From Nitrospira sp. (GTDB lineage Bacteria; Nitrospirota; Nitrospiria; Nitrospirales; Nitrospiraceae): a stretch of 62,347 bases of DNA. A model generated the notes under the pieces. It ran no database searches, was not told where the DNA came from, and worked only from the letters and a program-made list of their open reading frames with translations. The stretch is taken from contig JACOEH010000026.1 of the NCBI GenBank assembly GCA_024998685.1, positions 1 through 62,347 on the forward strand, written 5' to 3'. The position numbers and the translations under genes are program-made. Of the stretch, positions 17,014 through 25,855 are shown piece by piece (positions within the stretch are counted from its first letter, which is position 1; each line of letters begins with the position of its first letter).

Positions 17014-18579
17014 ATGTTCTCCAAGTTCTCCATCAATCAGCGGATGATCATCCTCATCGCTCTGGCCGGGTCGGTGGCGGGCCTCATCGCTCTCGCACTC
17101 TGGACGCAGCAACCCGACATGCAGGTGTTGTTCACGAATCTCAGCGGCGAAGATGCCGCCGCCATCATCGATAAGTTGAAAGAAACGAAGGTGCCGTACG
17201 AAACGACCGGCGGTGGATCGACCGTGCTGGTCCCGAGCGCCCAAGTTCACGATTTGCGGCTGCAACTGGCGACCCAAGGGCTTCCCCACGGAGGAGGGGT
17301 CGGGTTCGAGATTTTTGATCGTACGTCGATCGGCATGTCCGAATTCGTCCAGAAGCTCAACTATCGTCGCGCTTTACAGGGCGAGTTGGCGAGAACCATT
17401 GCACAGCTGCCGGAAGTCGAACGAGCGCGGGTTCATCTGGCGATTCCGGAACGGCGACTTTTCGCCAATGAACAGGAGAAAGCCCGAGCATCCGTGATCG
17501 TGGCGCTTCGCAACGGACAACAATTGAGTCAGTCGCAGGTGCAAGGGGTCATTCACCTGGTATCAAGCAGCGTAGAAGGCCTGCAGGCCCGCGATGTGAC
17601 CGTGGTGGATGGGCACGGCCGTATGTTGTCGACCGTCACGGCGGACGAAACCTCCCGCTTGACCAATATGCAGCTCGACTATCAGCGCAGCATCGAAAAG
17701 GATGTGGAAACACGTATCCAAACGATGGTGGAGCGGATTGTCGGAGCCAACAAGGCCGTGGTGCGTGTCTCCAGCGTAGTGGATTTTCGAAAGGTCGAGA
17801 CGACGGAAGAGCGGTATGATCCGAACAGCCAGGTCGTGCGGAGCGAACAGCGGGGGCAGGAAAAGGCCAACGGCACCAACGGCGTCGGCGGCGGCGTGCC
17901 GGGCGTGCAATCGAACGTCCCGCCGGGAACGGATCAAGAGCCTGCGCAAACCAGTTCGAACAACAGTCAGACGAAAAATGAAACGGTCAATTACGAGATC
18001 AGTCGAACTGTTTCAAAAATCGTCGAGCCGGTGGGCGTCATTAAACAATTGTCCGTGGCCGTGCTGGTCGATGGAATCTATGAAGCAGCCAAGACCGGTG
18101 ATGGACAATCGGCGGATGCGCCGGCTGCCGCGCGTAAATATACTCCACGTTCGGAAGAAGATCTGAAAAGGATTGAGGAGATCGTCAAGAAGGCGATGGG
18201 TTTTTCGGCCGAGCGGCAGGATCAGGTTCAAGTCGTCAATGTTCAATTCGGTGCGGAACCGGACGAGCCGCAGAGTGCGGCGGCAGAAGCCATGGTGTCA
18301 GGTTCCAAGCCATGGTTGCCGTATCTCCGCTATGCGGTCGGAATCCTTCTGTTTACGGTGATTCTCATGTTCGTAGTCCGTCCATTGTTGGCCATGTTGG
18401 GTTCGGCGACGACACAGACGCCGACTGAAGCGTCGATGTCTGCGCTGCCCGGCTCGTTCGGAACAGCTGAGGCCTCATTGGCCGGCGCGCCGGACCGGGC
18501 GCAAGTCATCGACATGGCAAGAAAGAATCCCGACACGACGGCTGTGGTTGTGAAGCAGTGGCTCAAGAATCCTACCTAG
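17014..18579 (+). CDS. fliF: Flagellar MS-ring protein FliF
   Basis: 521 residues. A first membrane helix (about 10-30, MIILIALAGSVAGLIALAL) is followed by the ring-building motif region DAAAIIDKLKETKVPYE and ARTIAQLPEVERARVHLAIPERRLF. A low-complexity linker lies around residues 285-325 (NGTNGVGGGVPGVQ). The second helix is at about 433-455 (YAVGILLFTVILMFVVRPLL). The C-terminal tail NPDTTAVVVKQWLKN is the FliG-binding motif. FliF forms the inner-membrane platform of the motor and export gate. It follows repeat copy 1, so read-through from flgB must cross that hairpin unless another promoter exists. Confidence 0.95.
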   Translation: MFSKFSINQRMIILIALAGSVAGLIALALWTQQPDMQVLFTNLSGEDAAAIIDKLKETKVPYETTGGGSTVLVPSAQVHDLRLQLATQGLPHGGGVGFEIFDRTSIGMSEFVQKLNYRRALQGELARTIAQLPEVERARVHLAIPERRLFANEQEKARASVIVALRNGQQLSQSQVQGVIHLVSSSVEGLQARDVTVVDGHGRMLSTVTADETSRLTNMQLDYQRSIEKDVETRIQTMVERIVGANKAVVRVSSVVDFRKVETTEERYDPNSQVVRSEQRGQEKANGTNGVGGGVPGVQSNVPPGTDQEPAQTSSNNSQTKNETVNYEISRTVSKIVEPVGVIKQLSVAVLVDGIYEAAKTGDGQSADAPAAARKYTPRSEEDLKRIEEIVKKAMGFSAERQDQVQVVNVQFGAEPDEPQSAAAEAMVSGSKPWLPYLRYAVGILLFTVILMFVVRPLLAMLGSATTQTPTEASMSALPGSFGTAEASLAGAPDRAQVIDMARKNPDTTAVVVKQWLKNPT

Positions 18580-18588
18580 CGCACGGCA

Positions 18589-19581
18589 ATGGCCAAGAAT
18601 CTGACGGGTGAACAGAAGGCGGCCATTCTTCTTCGAGCCATCGGAGAAGAAGCGGCCGCCCAGGTCATGAAGCAACTCGACCCGAAAGAAATCAAGCGGC
18701 TGGGAAGTTTCATGAACGGCACCGCCCACATTTCTCGGGATGAGGAAGATGCGGTCATCTCGGATTTTCGGGCTGCCAGCGCCTCCGGGGAGGTTCAATT
18801 TCAGGGAAAAGAGTTCATCAAGACCGTGCTCATCAAGGCATTGGGTCAGGAAAAGGCGGCGCGGATCATCGAATCGATGACCCGGAAAAGCTATCCGGGG
18901 CTGGAGGCGCTGAAATGGGCCGATGTGAAAACGCTTGTCCAAATGTTGAAGGTCGAGCATGCGCAAACGGTGGCGGTCATTCTCGCGCATCTTGAAAGCG
19001 ATCAAGCCGGACAAGTGCTCGCCGGGCTGCCGGAATCGATGCGGGGAGACGTGGCGCTCCGGCTCGCCACCATGGAGGAGGTCCAGCCGGATGTCTTGGA
19101 AGAACTGAGCCAAAGCATGCAAGAGACGTTGCTGGCGAGTAAAGGACTGGGTTCACAGAGCATCGGAGGGCCTGAGGTGATCGCCGACATTCTCACACGG
19201 ATGGATAAGGCCAACGAGGGCGGCATTATGGTCAAGATTGCGGAGAAGAGCCAGCCGTTGGCGGACGCGATCAGGGCGCTCATGTTCGTCTTCGACGACC
19301 TGATAAAAGTCGACGATCGCGGTGTACAGGAATTGATGAAAGAGATCAGCAAGGACGATCTTCCATTGGCTCTCCGCGGCGCCAATCCGGAGGTGAAGGA
19401 GAAGTTCTTCAAAAACATGTCGAGTCGCGCCGCTGACATGTTGAAGGACGATATGGAGGCCAAAGGGCCCGTCAAGGTGTCCGATATCGAGAAAGCTCAG
19501 CAGAATATCTTGAAAGTCTGCCGAAAACTTGAAGAAGAAGGTCGGATCGTCATCGCCGGTTCAGGAGAGGAGATGCTGTAG
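18589..19581 (+). CDS. fliG: Flagellar motor switch protein FliG
   Basis: 330 residues, the usual length. It has the N-terminal FliF-binding domain (LTGEQKAAILLRAIGEEAAAQVMKQL), the middle EHPQTVA-like region (VEHAQTVAVILAHL) and the C-terminal torque domain with charged residues (MFVFDDLIKVDDRGVQELM). FliG couples the stator to the C ring. It begins nine bases after fliF, and its TAG shares a base with the GTG of the next gene. Confidence 0.95.
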   Translation: MAKNLTGEQKAAILLRAIGEEAAAQVMKQLDPKEIKRLGSFMNGTAHISRDEEDAVISDFRAASASGEVQFQGKEFIKTVLIKALGQEKAARIIESMTRKSYPGLEALKWADVKTLVQMLKVEHAQTVAVILAHLESDQAGQVLAGLPESMRGDVALRLATMEEVQPDVLEELSQSMQETLLASKGLGSQSIGGPEVIADILTRMDKANEGGIMVKIAEKSQPLADAIRALMFVFDDLIKVDDRGVQELMKEISKDDLPLALRGANPEVKEKFFKNMSSRAADMLKDDMEAKGPVKVSDIEKAQQNILKVCRKLEEEGRIVIAGSGEEML

Positions 19582-20606
19582 TGACGGGAACGACCATCCC
19601 GGCGTTGACCGTTCCTCATAGAAGCGTTCCACGACTTCAGGGGACGGTTTTGGTGGTGGATGACGACGAAGGGGTTCGAAGTTTGTTTCTCGAACTGTTG
19701 CGGCGGGAAGGCGTGCCCGTTCAGGTTACCGATTCCGGACAATCAGCGCTCTCGATTGTGAAGCAGGCAGCTCCCGCTCTGCTGATCGTCGATGTCTTAT
19801 TACCGGATCGAGATGGAATCGCAGTTCTGGAGGAAGCGCAGCGAATCGACAGTCGCATGATTGGAATCGTGATGACCGGAGCGGCTTCGGTCGAACTTGC
19901 CGTCCGTGCGATGCAGGCCGGCGCCGTCGATTTCCTGATGAAACCCTTTCACAATGACGCTGTGTTGGCCACTGTGCGCCGTGCGCTGGAACTCTATCGG
20001 TTGCGCAACGACCATACGGTCCTGAAACATGCCGCCGTACGGTCCGGCGGGGTACGGCTGCAGAGCCTGCCGTTTCAGACCTTCGGGGATGACGGCACAC
20101 TCCGAGGGGAGGATGGCCTGACGGATTATGAGCGTGGGCTGACAGAGGGCCGACGACATTCCGAAGCGCAGCGCCGACAAGATCTGGCGGTGCTGACCGA
20201 GGCCGCCGAAAAATTCGATGCCGCTCGGTCCGCGCTTCAGCGGACGGTCGACGACGAAATCATCGCGCTCGCGCTTCAGATCACGTCAAAAATACTGCAT
20301 GAGTCGGCCGAGTCCCGTCGCGAACAAATCGTGGTGCAAGTCAAGGCGGCGCTGGGCACGATTCAAGAGTCGGACAGTGTGGTGATACAAGTGCATCCGG
20401 CAGACGCAGCCGTACTTGAAGAGGTTCGAGAGGAGCTTGCAACAAGGCAGAGTGTCGCACCGACGCTGACCATCGAGCCGGTGGTGTCTCTCCAACGGGG
20501 TAGCTGTCTTCTGCACACCGCAACACGATTGATCGATGCTTCCCTCGATACCCAGTTAGTCCGCTTGGGCGATGCCCTTAGGAATAGGGCTCATCATGAG
20601 TCTTAG
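19581..20606 (+). CDS. fliH: FliH-type export ATPase regulator fused to a receiver domain
   Basis: 341 residues in the exact fliH position between fliG and fliI. Residues about 20-135 form a complete response-regulator receiver: acidic D27-D29, phospho-acceptor D71 in LLIVDVLLPDRDG, T99 in VMTGAAS and K121 in LMKPF. Residues about 175-335 read as FliH: a long helix rich in E/R/A, then DDEIIALALQITSKIL, VVIQVHPADAAVLEEV and an end resembling GSCLLHTATRLIDASLDTQL. FliH normally binds FliI and holds the export ATPase at the C ring. The fusion suggests phosphorylation-dependent control of export. The GTG start overlaps the fliG stop, and its end overlaps fliI. No frameshift separates the two parts. 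Confidence 0.85.
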   Translation: MTGTTIPALTVPHRSVPRLQGTVLVVDDDEGVRSLFLELLRREGVPVQVTDSGQSALSIVKQAAPALLIVDVLLPDRDGIAVLEEAQRIDSRMIGIVMTGAASVELAVRAMQAGAVDFLMKPFHNDAVLATVRRALELYRLRNDHTVLKHAAVRSGGVRLQSLPFQTFGDDGTLRGEDGLTDYERGLTEGRRHSEAQRRQDLAVLTEAAEKFDAARSALQRTVDDEIIALALQITSKILHESAESRREQIVVQVKAALGTIQESDSVVIQVHPADAAVLEEVREELATRQSVAPTLTIEPVVSLQRGSCLLHTATRLIDASLDTQLVRLGDALRNRAHHES

Positions 20607-21903
20607 TCATTTGATCGAGCGCATCGACCCCATCGAAGTTTCCGGAAGGGTGGCCCAAGCAGTTGGAATCGTCGTGGAAGGGTACGGGCCGATGACGACT
20701 GTCGGAGAACTGTGCCGAATTACGAGAGAGGTGGTTGGAGAGCCGATTGCCGCGGAGGTTGTGGGATTTCGCGGAGACCGGGTCCTTCTCATGCCGCTGG
20801 GCGACATGCAAGGGATCGGGCCTGGAAGTCGAATTACCATGTCCGGCCACGTGGCCAATCTCGCCGTCGGACCCGGCTTGTTGGGAAGGGTTCTCGACGG
20901 CTGTGGAAATCCGATGGACGACAAGGGGCGGTTGATGACCACAGAACGCTATCCACTGTATGCGGCTGCACCGAACCCTTTGCAACGAGCCCGTCTCCGC
21001 ACTCCGCTCGATCTCGGCGTCCGCGCGATCAACGGATTCTTGACATGCGGACGTGGCCAGAAGATGGGCATCTTTTCCGGTTCAGGGGTCGGGAAGAGTG
21101 TGCTGTTGGGGATGATCAGCCGGTACACGAAGGCGGATGTCAATGTCATCGCCCTGATCGGAGAGCGCGGCCGCGAGGTCAACGAGTTCCTGGAACGCGA
21201 TCTGGGCGCAGAGGCACTTGGGCGTTCGGTGGTGGTGGTGGCGACCTCCGACCAAGCCCCGCTCATACGGTTACGTGCGGCGTTGGTGGCCACCACCATC
21301 GCCGAATACTTCCGTGATGCGGGGAAACAGGTCCTGTTGTTGATGGATTCGCTGACGCGATTGGCCTATAGCCAGCGGGAAGTGGGTTTGGCGATCGGGG
21401 AGCCTCCGACGACCAAAGGCTATACCCCCTCTGTGTTTACCCTCTTGCCGAAACTACTGGAACGTGTAGGGACCGGACCGGGTCCAGGGACCATTACCGG
21501 ACTGTATACGGTGCTCGTGGACGGCGATGATCTCACCGATCCAATCGCCGATGCCGCCCGCTCGATCTTGGACGGCCATATCGTCCTGTCGCGCACATTG
21601 GCCGCACGCAATCACTTCCCCGCCATCGATCTTCTCCAGAGTACCAGCCGCGTGATGCGGGATATCGTCGGGCGGACACATTACGAGGCCGCCAGAAAAC
21701 TCCTCGAATTGGTGGCCCGGTATCGCCAATCTGAAGACTTGGTCGTGCTGGGAGCCTATAAGCCGGGAATGAATGCCGCGCTCGATCGTGCTGTTCAAGC
21801 GCAGGAGGCGATCAATGCCTATTTGCGACAAGACATCGACCAACCGGCCGGTTTGCCCGCTTCGGTGCAACAACTTGAGGCTCTGGCCCAGCAGGCGGCA
21901 TGA
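20596..21903 (+). CDS. fliI: Flagellum-specific ATPase FliI
   Basis: 435 residues from the ATG at 20596, which overlaps the end of the FliH gene. Walker A is SGSGVGKS (about 161-168). The segments IALIGERGREVNEF, LLLMDSLTRLAYSQREVGLAIGEPP and TKGYTPSVFTLLPKLLERVG are the F1-ATPase-like core of FliI. The C terminus (VLGAYKPGMNAALDRAV) is also typical. It energises unfolding and delivery of export substrates to the FlhA/FlhB gate. The TGA overlaps the start of fliJ (ATGA). Confidence 0.97.
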   Translation: MSLSHLIERIDPIEVSGRVAQAVGIVVEGYGPMTTVGELCRITREVVGEPIAAEVVGFRGDRVLLMPLGDMQGIGPGSRITMSGHVANLAVGPGLLGRVLDGCGNPMDDKGRLMTTERYPLYAAAPNPLQRARLRTPLDLGVRAINGFLTCGRGQKMGIFSGSGVGKSVLLGMISRYTKADVNVIALIGERGREVNEFLERDLGAEALGRSVVVVATSDQAPLIRLRAALVATTIAEYFRDAGKQVLLLMDSLTRLAYSQREVGLAIGEPPTTKGYTPSVFTLLPKLLERVGTGPGPGTITGLYTVLVDGDDLTDPIADAARSILDGHIVLSRTLAARNHFPAIDLLQSTSRVMRDIVGRTHYEAARKLLELVARYRQSEDLVVLGAYKPGMNAALDRAVQAQEAINAYLRQDIDQPAGLPASVQQLEALAQQAA

Positions 21904-22340
21904 GCCTTGAGTCCTTGCGGAAACTGCGCGCCCAGGATGTAGAGCGCCTGATGATGGAATTGGCGCAGGTCACACGTATCTTGACTCAGAGCGAGGAGCG
22001 GTGTCGAGACATCGAAGCCCAGATTCAGAAGGATGTCGTCATCTATGATCGGCAATCAGCGCAAGGGTTGACGATCGAAGCATGGCTGGAATGGCAGGGA
22101 CGCATCGATTCACAACAGGCAGCGCTGCGGCGAGTGCGTGGCGAGATCGACCAAGCGGTTGAGGCTTGGCAGCACACCAAAGCGCTTCTTGTCGAAGCCA
22201 ACCAGGAGCGCAGGCTTCTTGATGTTGTCGCCGATAAGCGCCGCGAAGCGCAATGTACCGAGGCGGGACGTCAGGAACAGCGGATGACAGATGAAGCGGC
22301 GAGCCGCCGGTATTCCGTCGGCAAAGCGAGCCAATCATGA
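21900..22340 (+). CDS. fliJ: Flagellar export chaperone FliJ
   Basis: 146 residues, almost entirely helical coiled coil (LRKLRAQDVERLMMELAQVTRIL and WLEWQGRIDSQQAALRRVRGEIDQAVEAWQHTKALLVEANQERR in pieces). There is little sequence conservation, as is normal for FliJ. Identity rests on length, coiled-coil character and its position directly after fliI with a four-base overlap. FliJ acts as the stalk of the FliI ring and escorts substrates. Confidence 0.8.
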   Translation: MSLESLRKLRAQDVERLMMELAQVTRILTQSEERCRDIEAQIQKDVVIYDRQSAQGLTIEAWLEWQGRIDSQQAALRRVRGEIDQAVEAWQHTKALLVEANQERRLLDVVADKRREAQCTEAGRQEQRMTDEAASRRYSVGKASQS

Positions 22341-23089
22341 AGGCACGATCTCTCAAGGGCTGGACAGATTATGTCGGTTTCAGCGGCTTTGAACGTGCGG
22401 TAAGACCGGTGTCGAGGATGAACCGGCAGTCTCAGTTTTGGACGATGGTCGGCGGGATCATCGGTTCGACGGTTCTTTTTTGGATCATGGTGCAATTGGG
22501 ACAGGCTTCCTCCGAACCAAAATACAACACACAGCCGATGACGACGAGCGAGCTGAAGCCGGGAGTGCCGCCACGAGTGCAGGATACAGAGAGCTCAAGC
22601 GCGGAATCGGACGAAGACGGTGCCAAGCTGTTGGCGCCGCCCGCGACGCAAGGGCCGGCGATCGATTTCCCTCGTGAAGTGCTCGATATGCTGGACCAGC
22701 GAAAGCGCGATCTGGACCGGCGCGAGCAAACGATTCGCCAGAACGAACAGCGGCTCATGATCGTGAGAGGCCAGGTTGAGGAGCTCTTGGACCAGAACGA
22801 AGCCTTGGAAAAGAAGATCCAGAGCGCGCAGGCCAAAGTCCCCACTCAACAAGCGAAGCTCCAAGCGGAAAAGGAGCGTGTGGCGCAGGACCAACGGACG
22901 CAGCTCGCCAAGATGTACGAGTCCATGCCGTCTGAAGATGCCGCCTTGCGTCTCGAACGGATGCCCGACCGGAAAGCGATCGAAATCCTTAGAATGGTGA
23001 AAGCCAAGACCGCCGGCGCGATCCTCGCGCAGGTCAAAGCGGATCGGGCTGCGAAACTTACCGAACAACTGCTGGCACAAACGCCATAA
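22337..23089 (+). CDS. MotE-like membrane protein (MgtE N-terminal-like)
   Basis: 250 residues. One membrane helix at about 37-56 (MVGGIIGSTVLFWIMVQLG) is followed by a flexible acidic/Pro-rich stretch (about 60-115). A long coiled coil (DLDRREQTIRQNEQRL...LEKKIQSAQ) comes next, and then a C-terminal MgtE-N/FliG-like helical repeat (YESMPSEDAALRLERMPDRKAIEILRMVKAKTAGAIL). This architecture is that of MotE-type proteins often encoded after fliJ; in other bacteria they chaperone MotC or stabilise the stator or motor. The start overlaps fliJ by four bases. It is the last flagellar gene before the accessory insertion. Confidence 0.75.
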   Translation: MKARSLKGWTDYVGFSGFERAVRPVSRMNRQSQFWTMVGGIIGSTVLFWIMVQLGQASSEPKYNTQPMTTSELKPGVPPRVQDTESSSAESDEDGAKLLAPPATQGPAIDFPREVLDMLDQRKRDLDRREQTIRQNEQRLMIVRGQVEELLDQNEALEKKIQSAQAKVPTQQAKLQAEKERVAQDQRTQLAKMYESMPSEDAALRLERMPDRKAIEILRMVKAKTAGAILAQVKADRAAKLTEQLLAQTP

Positions 23090-23366
23090 TTGCTAGCGAA
23101 CACAGTGGTTGTTGGAGTATTGAGTGGCAAGGTCGAATCTACTCTCCGACACCGTGCACGATTCAAGGTCCGCCCCCGACTTCTCGGCCCATGGCTCTTG
23201 CAGTGATTGCCACGTTGTGGCGGGCTAGTTCCCCGCCCGGTGGGCAGCGTGGCAACCGGTCATGGATGGATTGCGGGAAGAGTAATTAAGGAAGATGGGG
23301 TGCCAGAGGTATGGTCGTGGTATGTGGTATATAGTGGAACCGTCGAAAGAAGGGAGGTAAGGCGCA
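23090..23366. other. Left junction of accessory insertion
   Basis: There is no gene in this 277-bp gap. It marks the change from the tightly overlapped flagellar operon to accessory genes. A TATAGT-like -10 (23328-23333) precedes hicB. I see no terminator with a U-run. Confidence 0.35.
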
Positions 23367-23582
23367 ATGATTTTCCACGTAACATTGGAACAAGCGGAAG
23401 ATGGCTGGGTTGTCGTAGAGTGCCCGGCGCTTCCTGGCTGTGTCTCTCAAGGAAAAGATGAAAAAGAAGCCGTTGACAACATCAAGGAAGCCATCACCGC
23501 GTGGCTGTGGGCCGAAGACCAAAAGGCGATGAAGGCTCTTCCCACAAAGCCCGGTCAAGAACCAATTGTGGTGGTAGTCTAG
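23367..23582 (+). CDS. hicB: HicB-family antitoxin, short form
   Basis: 71 residues. The sequence IFHVTLEQAEDGWVVVECP-x-LPGCVSQGKDEKEAVDNIKEAI is the HicB partial RNase-H-like fold. It ends soon afterwards (EPIVVVV) and lacks the C-terminal ribbon-helix-helix or HTH domain found in longer HicB proteins, so how it would repress its own promoter is unclear. A GGGAGG site precedes the ATG. It is three bases upstream of hicA, the antitoxin-first order common for this short subclass. Confidence 0.85.
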   Translation: MIFHVTLEQAEDGWVVVECPALPGCVSQGKDEKEAVDNIKEAITAWLWAEDQKAMKALPTKPGQEPIVVVV

Positions 23583-23585
23583 CGA

Positions 23586-23807
23586 ATGGCGAGATTAGCC
23601 GATATCTCCGGAAAGGAGGCTGTCAAGGCTTTCCGCAAGGCAGGGTGGGAACAAATTGGCCAAGTGGGCAGTCATGTCCTGATGGTAAAGGCGAACGTTC
23701 GAGTCAATCTTTCGATCCCCCAACACAAAGAGCTATCTGTAGGGACACTCCGGGCTCTCATTCGGAACGCTGGACTCACCGTGGAAGAGTTCTTGTCATT
23801 GCTCTGA
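23586..23807 (+). CDS. hicA: HicA-family mRNA interferase toxin
   Basis: 73 residues with the double-stranded RNA-binding-like fold of HicA. It has SGKEAVKAFRKAGWEQIGQ, the catalytic His in GSHVLM (H30), then VNLSIPQHKELSVGTLRALIRNAGLT. The family cleaves mRNA in a ribosome-independent way when HicB is lost. The key His is present, so it looks functional. It is transcribed with hicB and lies upstream of the hsdM remnant, as such modules often accompany restriction genes. Confidence 0.88.
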   Translation: MARLADISGKEAVKAFRKAGWEQIGQVGSHVLMVKANVRVNLSIPQHKELSVGTLRALIRNAGLTVEEFLSLL

Positions 23808-23923
23808 GACGCAAAGCCAACGATGGGATGACTTCATGTGCGAATGAAGGTATTCTGCGGCGGCCGAACGTTTTCCCTAAATACATTCCAAGACGGATGT
23901 TTTCCGCTAAAAGAGGATAGTTG

Positions 23924-24904
23924 ATGGTCGCTGAAACTCATTCCCAGATCGCCAACTTTATCTGGGGCATTTGCAATCTCCTCCGTGGGCCATACAAGAG
24001 AAACGAGTACCGCAAGGTCATTCTACCGCTGACGGTTCTGCGACGCGTTGACTGCATTCTGGCTCCGACGAAGGCGAAAGTATTGAAGGAGCATGTTGCC
24101 ATCAAGACCAAGGGCGACAACATCATCCGGCACCGGCTTTCCAAAATCACCAAAGTACCCTTTTACAATCTCTCCAAATTCACAATGGCGAAGCCTGAAA
24201 AGGGCAGCGGGTTCAACGGTCTACTCGACGATCCGAACCATCTCGGGCCGAATCTCAACAACTACATCAATGGTTTCTCACCCAACGTCTGCGCCATCAT
24301 GGAGCGATTCAAATTCGGCGAGCAAATCGCCTACCTGGCCGAGAAGGATTTGCTCTATCTCGTCATCAAGGCCTTCATTGATCCGAAGATTGATCTCTCA
24401 CCCGAGCGCGTGGGCCCCATGCAAATGGGGTACGTCTTCGAGGAACTCATTCGGATCGGCGCGGAGCAATCCAACGAGGAAGCGGGAGAGCACTTCACTC
24501 CGCGCGAAGTCATCAAGCTCATGGTTAATCTCCTCCTCTCGCCGGAGAAAGACCTGGCCCGCAGTCACGTCGTCAAAACAATCTACGATTCCGCCTGCGG
24601 CACGGGAGGCATGTTATCCGTCGCGGAGAAATACATCCGCGATCTCAACGCCGATGCCTAGCCTAAGCTCTTCGGCCAGGACTGGAACGATGAAGCTTGG
24701 GCGGTCTGCAAGTCCGACATGCTCATCAAAGGCGAAGACGCCGACAACATCATCCTCGGCGATACATTTACGAAGGACGGCTTCGACCGTATGCCGGACG
24801 GCAAGAAATGGACGTTCGACTATATGCTTGCCAATCCGCCATTCGGCGTGGAGTGGAAGCAGCAGCGGAAATACATTGAGAACGAGCGCGTTAAATGTAA
24901 ATAG
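23924..24904 (+). pseudogene. hsdM: Type I restriction-modification methyltransferase HsdM, broken
   Basis: From the ATG at 23924 (AGAGGA site) the frame reads as HsdM. The N-terminal helical domain runs from NFIWGICNLLRGPYKRNEYR. The SAM-binding motif DSACGTGGML (about 222-231) follows, then an in-frame TAG at 24659-24661 (codon 246). The same frame continues with PKLFGQDWNDEAWAVCKSDM and the catalytic motif ANPPFG (N304). It ends at 24904, shortly after YIENER, where AT-rich sequence and a Y1 transposase element begin. HsdM is normally around 500 residues, so the C-terminal third is missing. Neither hsdS nor hsdR follows. The gene has both a nonsense codon and a truncation and cannot give an active methylase. 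Confidence 0.88.
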
Positions 24905-24939
24905 GGTCATAAATAGTAAATATAAATATAAATAAATAG

Positions 24940-25855
24940 GGTCAAGTCTTGTATCTTGTATATTTTACGTCCGGATGGTAAATGTATAGATCATGGCGCG
25001 CCCTCTTCGACTGCAATTTGACGGAGCAATCTACCATGTGACGTCCCGGGGCAATGCCCGGGAAGATATTTTCGATGACGATGGGGATCGCCACATTTTC
25101 TTGGAATGCCTGGCGAAGGTCGTTCACCGCTTGAACTGGCTCTGCCATGCCTACTGTCTGATGAACAACCACTATCACCTCGTCATCGAAACACCTGAAG
25201 CGAACCTTTCCAAGGGGATGCGCCAACTCAACGGCATCTATACCCAACGCTACAACCGGCGTCACCGAACAGTGGGCCATGTGTTCCAGGGGCGGTATAA
25301 AGCCATTCTGATACAGAAAGAAAGCCATCTGATGGAAGTCTGTCGCTACGTGGTCCTCAACCCGGTCCGGGCCAAGGCCGTCGAGAAAGTCGAGCAATGG
25401 AAATGGAGCAGCTACCGGGGGACGGCTGGCGTCGCTAAAGGTCCACCATGGCTGGCCGTGAATTGGGTGTTAAGTCAATTTAGTCAGAATAGACATCTCG
25501 CCGCCAGTCACTACCGACGGTTTGTCAGAGAAGGGATCGACAGGCCTTCGATCTGGGAGGGTGTGCAAGCCCAGGTATTGTTGGGGGGAGAAGACTTTAT
25601 AGAAAAGCTTCAAAGGTATGTGGAGGGGTACGAGGCGATCGCCGAGATCCCTCGGAACCAACGGTATGTAAGCAGACCTCAACTCGCGAAGTTGTTTGAG
25701 GGGGAGCTGACTAAGGCCAAGCGAGACACGGTGATTGTTCAGGCGGTCCATCGGTACGGGTACAACCAGCGAGAGGTGGCGGAGGTGCTGGGTCTGCACT
25801 ACGCGACCGTGAGCCGAATTGTAAACAGACCTGATACAAGAAACAAGACTTGACC
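24940..25855 (+). mobile_element. Y1-transposase element with 22-bp inverted ends
   Basis: GGTCAAGTCTTG at 24940-24951 opens a 22-bp arm (to 24961) whose reverse complement lies at 25834-25855 with a single mismatch. The arms frame one transposase gene, and the right arm contains its stop codon. IS200/REP-type elements usually carry subterminal hairpins rather than long inverted ends, so this may be a REP-like pair. The element lies right at the point where hsdM is truncated. Confidence 0.7.
24993..25853 (+). CDS. REP-associated tyrosine (Y1/HUH) transposase
   Basis: 286 residues. The N-terminal Y1 domain starts RPLRLQFDGAIYHVTSRGN and has the HUH motif in NNHYHLVIE (H60, H62). Candidate catalytic tyrosines are in IYTQRYNRRH (Y83 or Y87), followed by the family signature VFQGRYKAILIQ and CRYVVLNPVRAKAV. 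The C-terminal region (about 235-280, AVHRYGYNQREVAEVLGLHYATVSRIVN) is a helix-turn-helix for DNA recognition. These enzymes nick and join single-stranded ends at palindromic sites. The gene is intact and flanked by inverted arms at 24940 and 25834. A degraded relative lies at 61813. Confidence 0.92.
   Translation: MARPLRLQFDGAIYHVTSRGNAREDIFDDDGDRHIFLECLAKVVHRLNWLCHAYCLMNNHYHLVIETPEANLSKGMRQLNGIYTQRYNRRHRTVGHVFQGRYKAILIQKESHLMEVCRYVVLNPVRAKAVEKVEQWKWSSYRGTAGVAKGPPWLAVNWVLSQFSQNRHLAASHYRRFVREGIDRPSIWEGVQAQVLLGGEDFIEKLQRYVEGYEAIAEIPRNQRYVSRPQLAKLFEGELTKAKRDTVIVQAVHRYGYNQREVAEVLGLHYATVSRIVNRPDTRNKT

Noticed and set aside
24093-24935. 280-residue Ser-rich frame overlapping hsdM.
   Set aside because: An out-of-frame shadow; the HsdM frame has SAM-binding and NPPF motifs.
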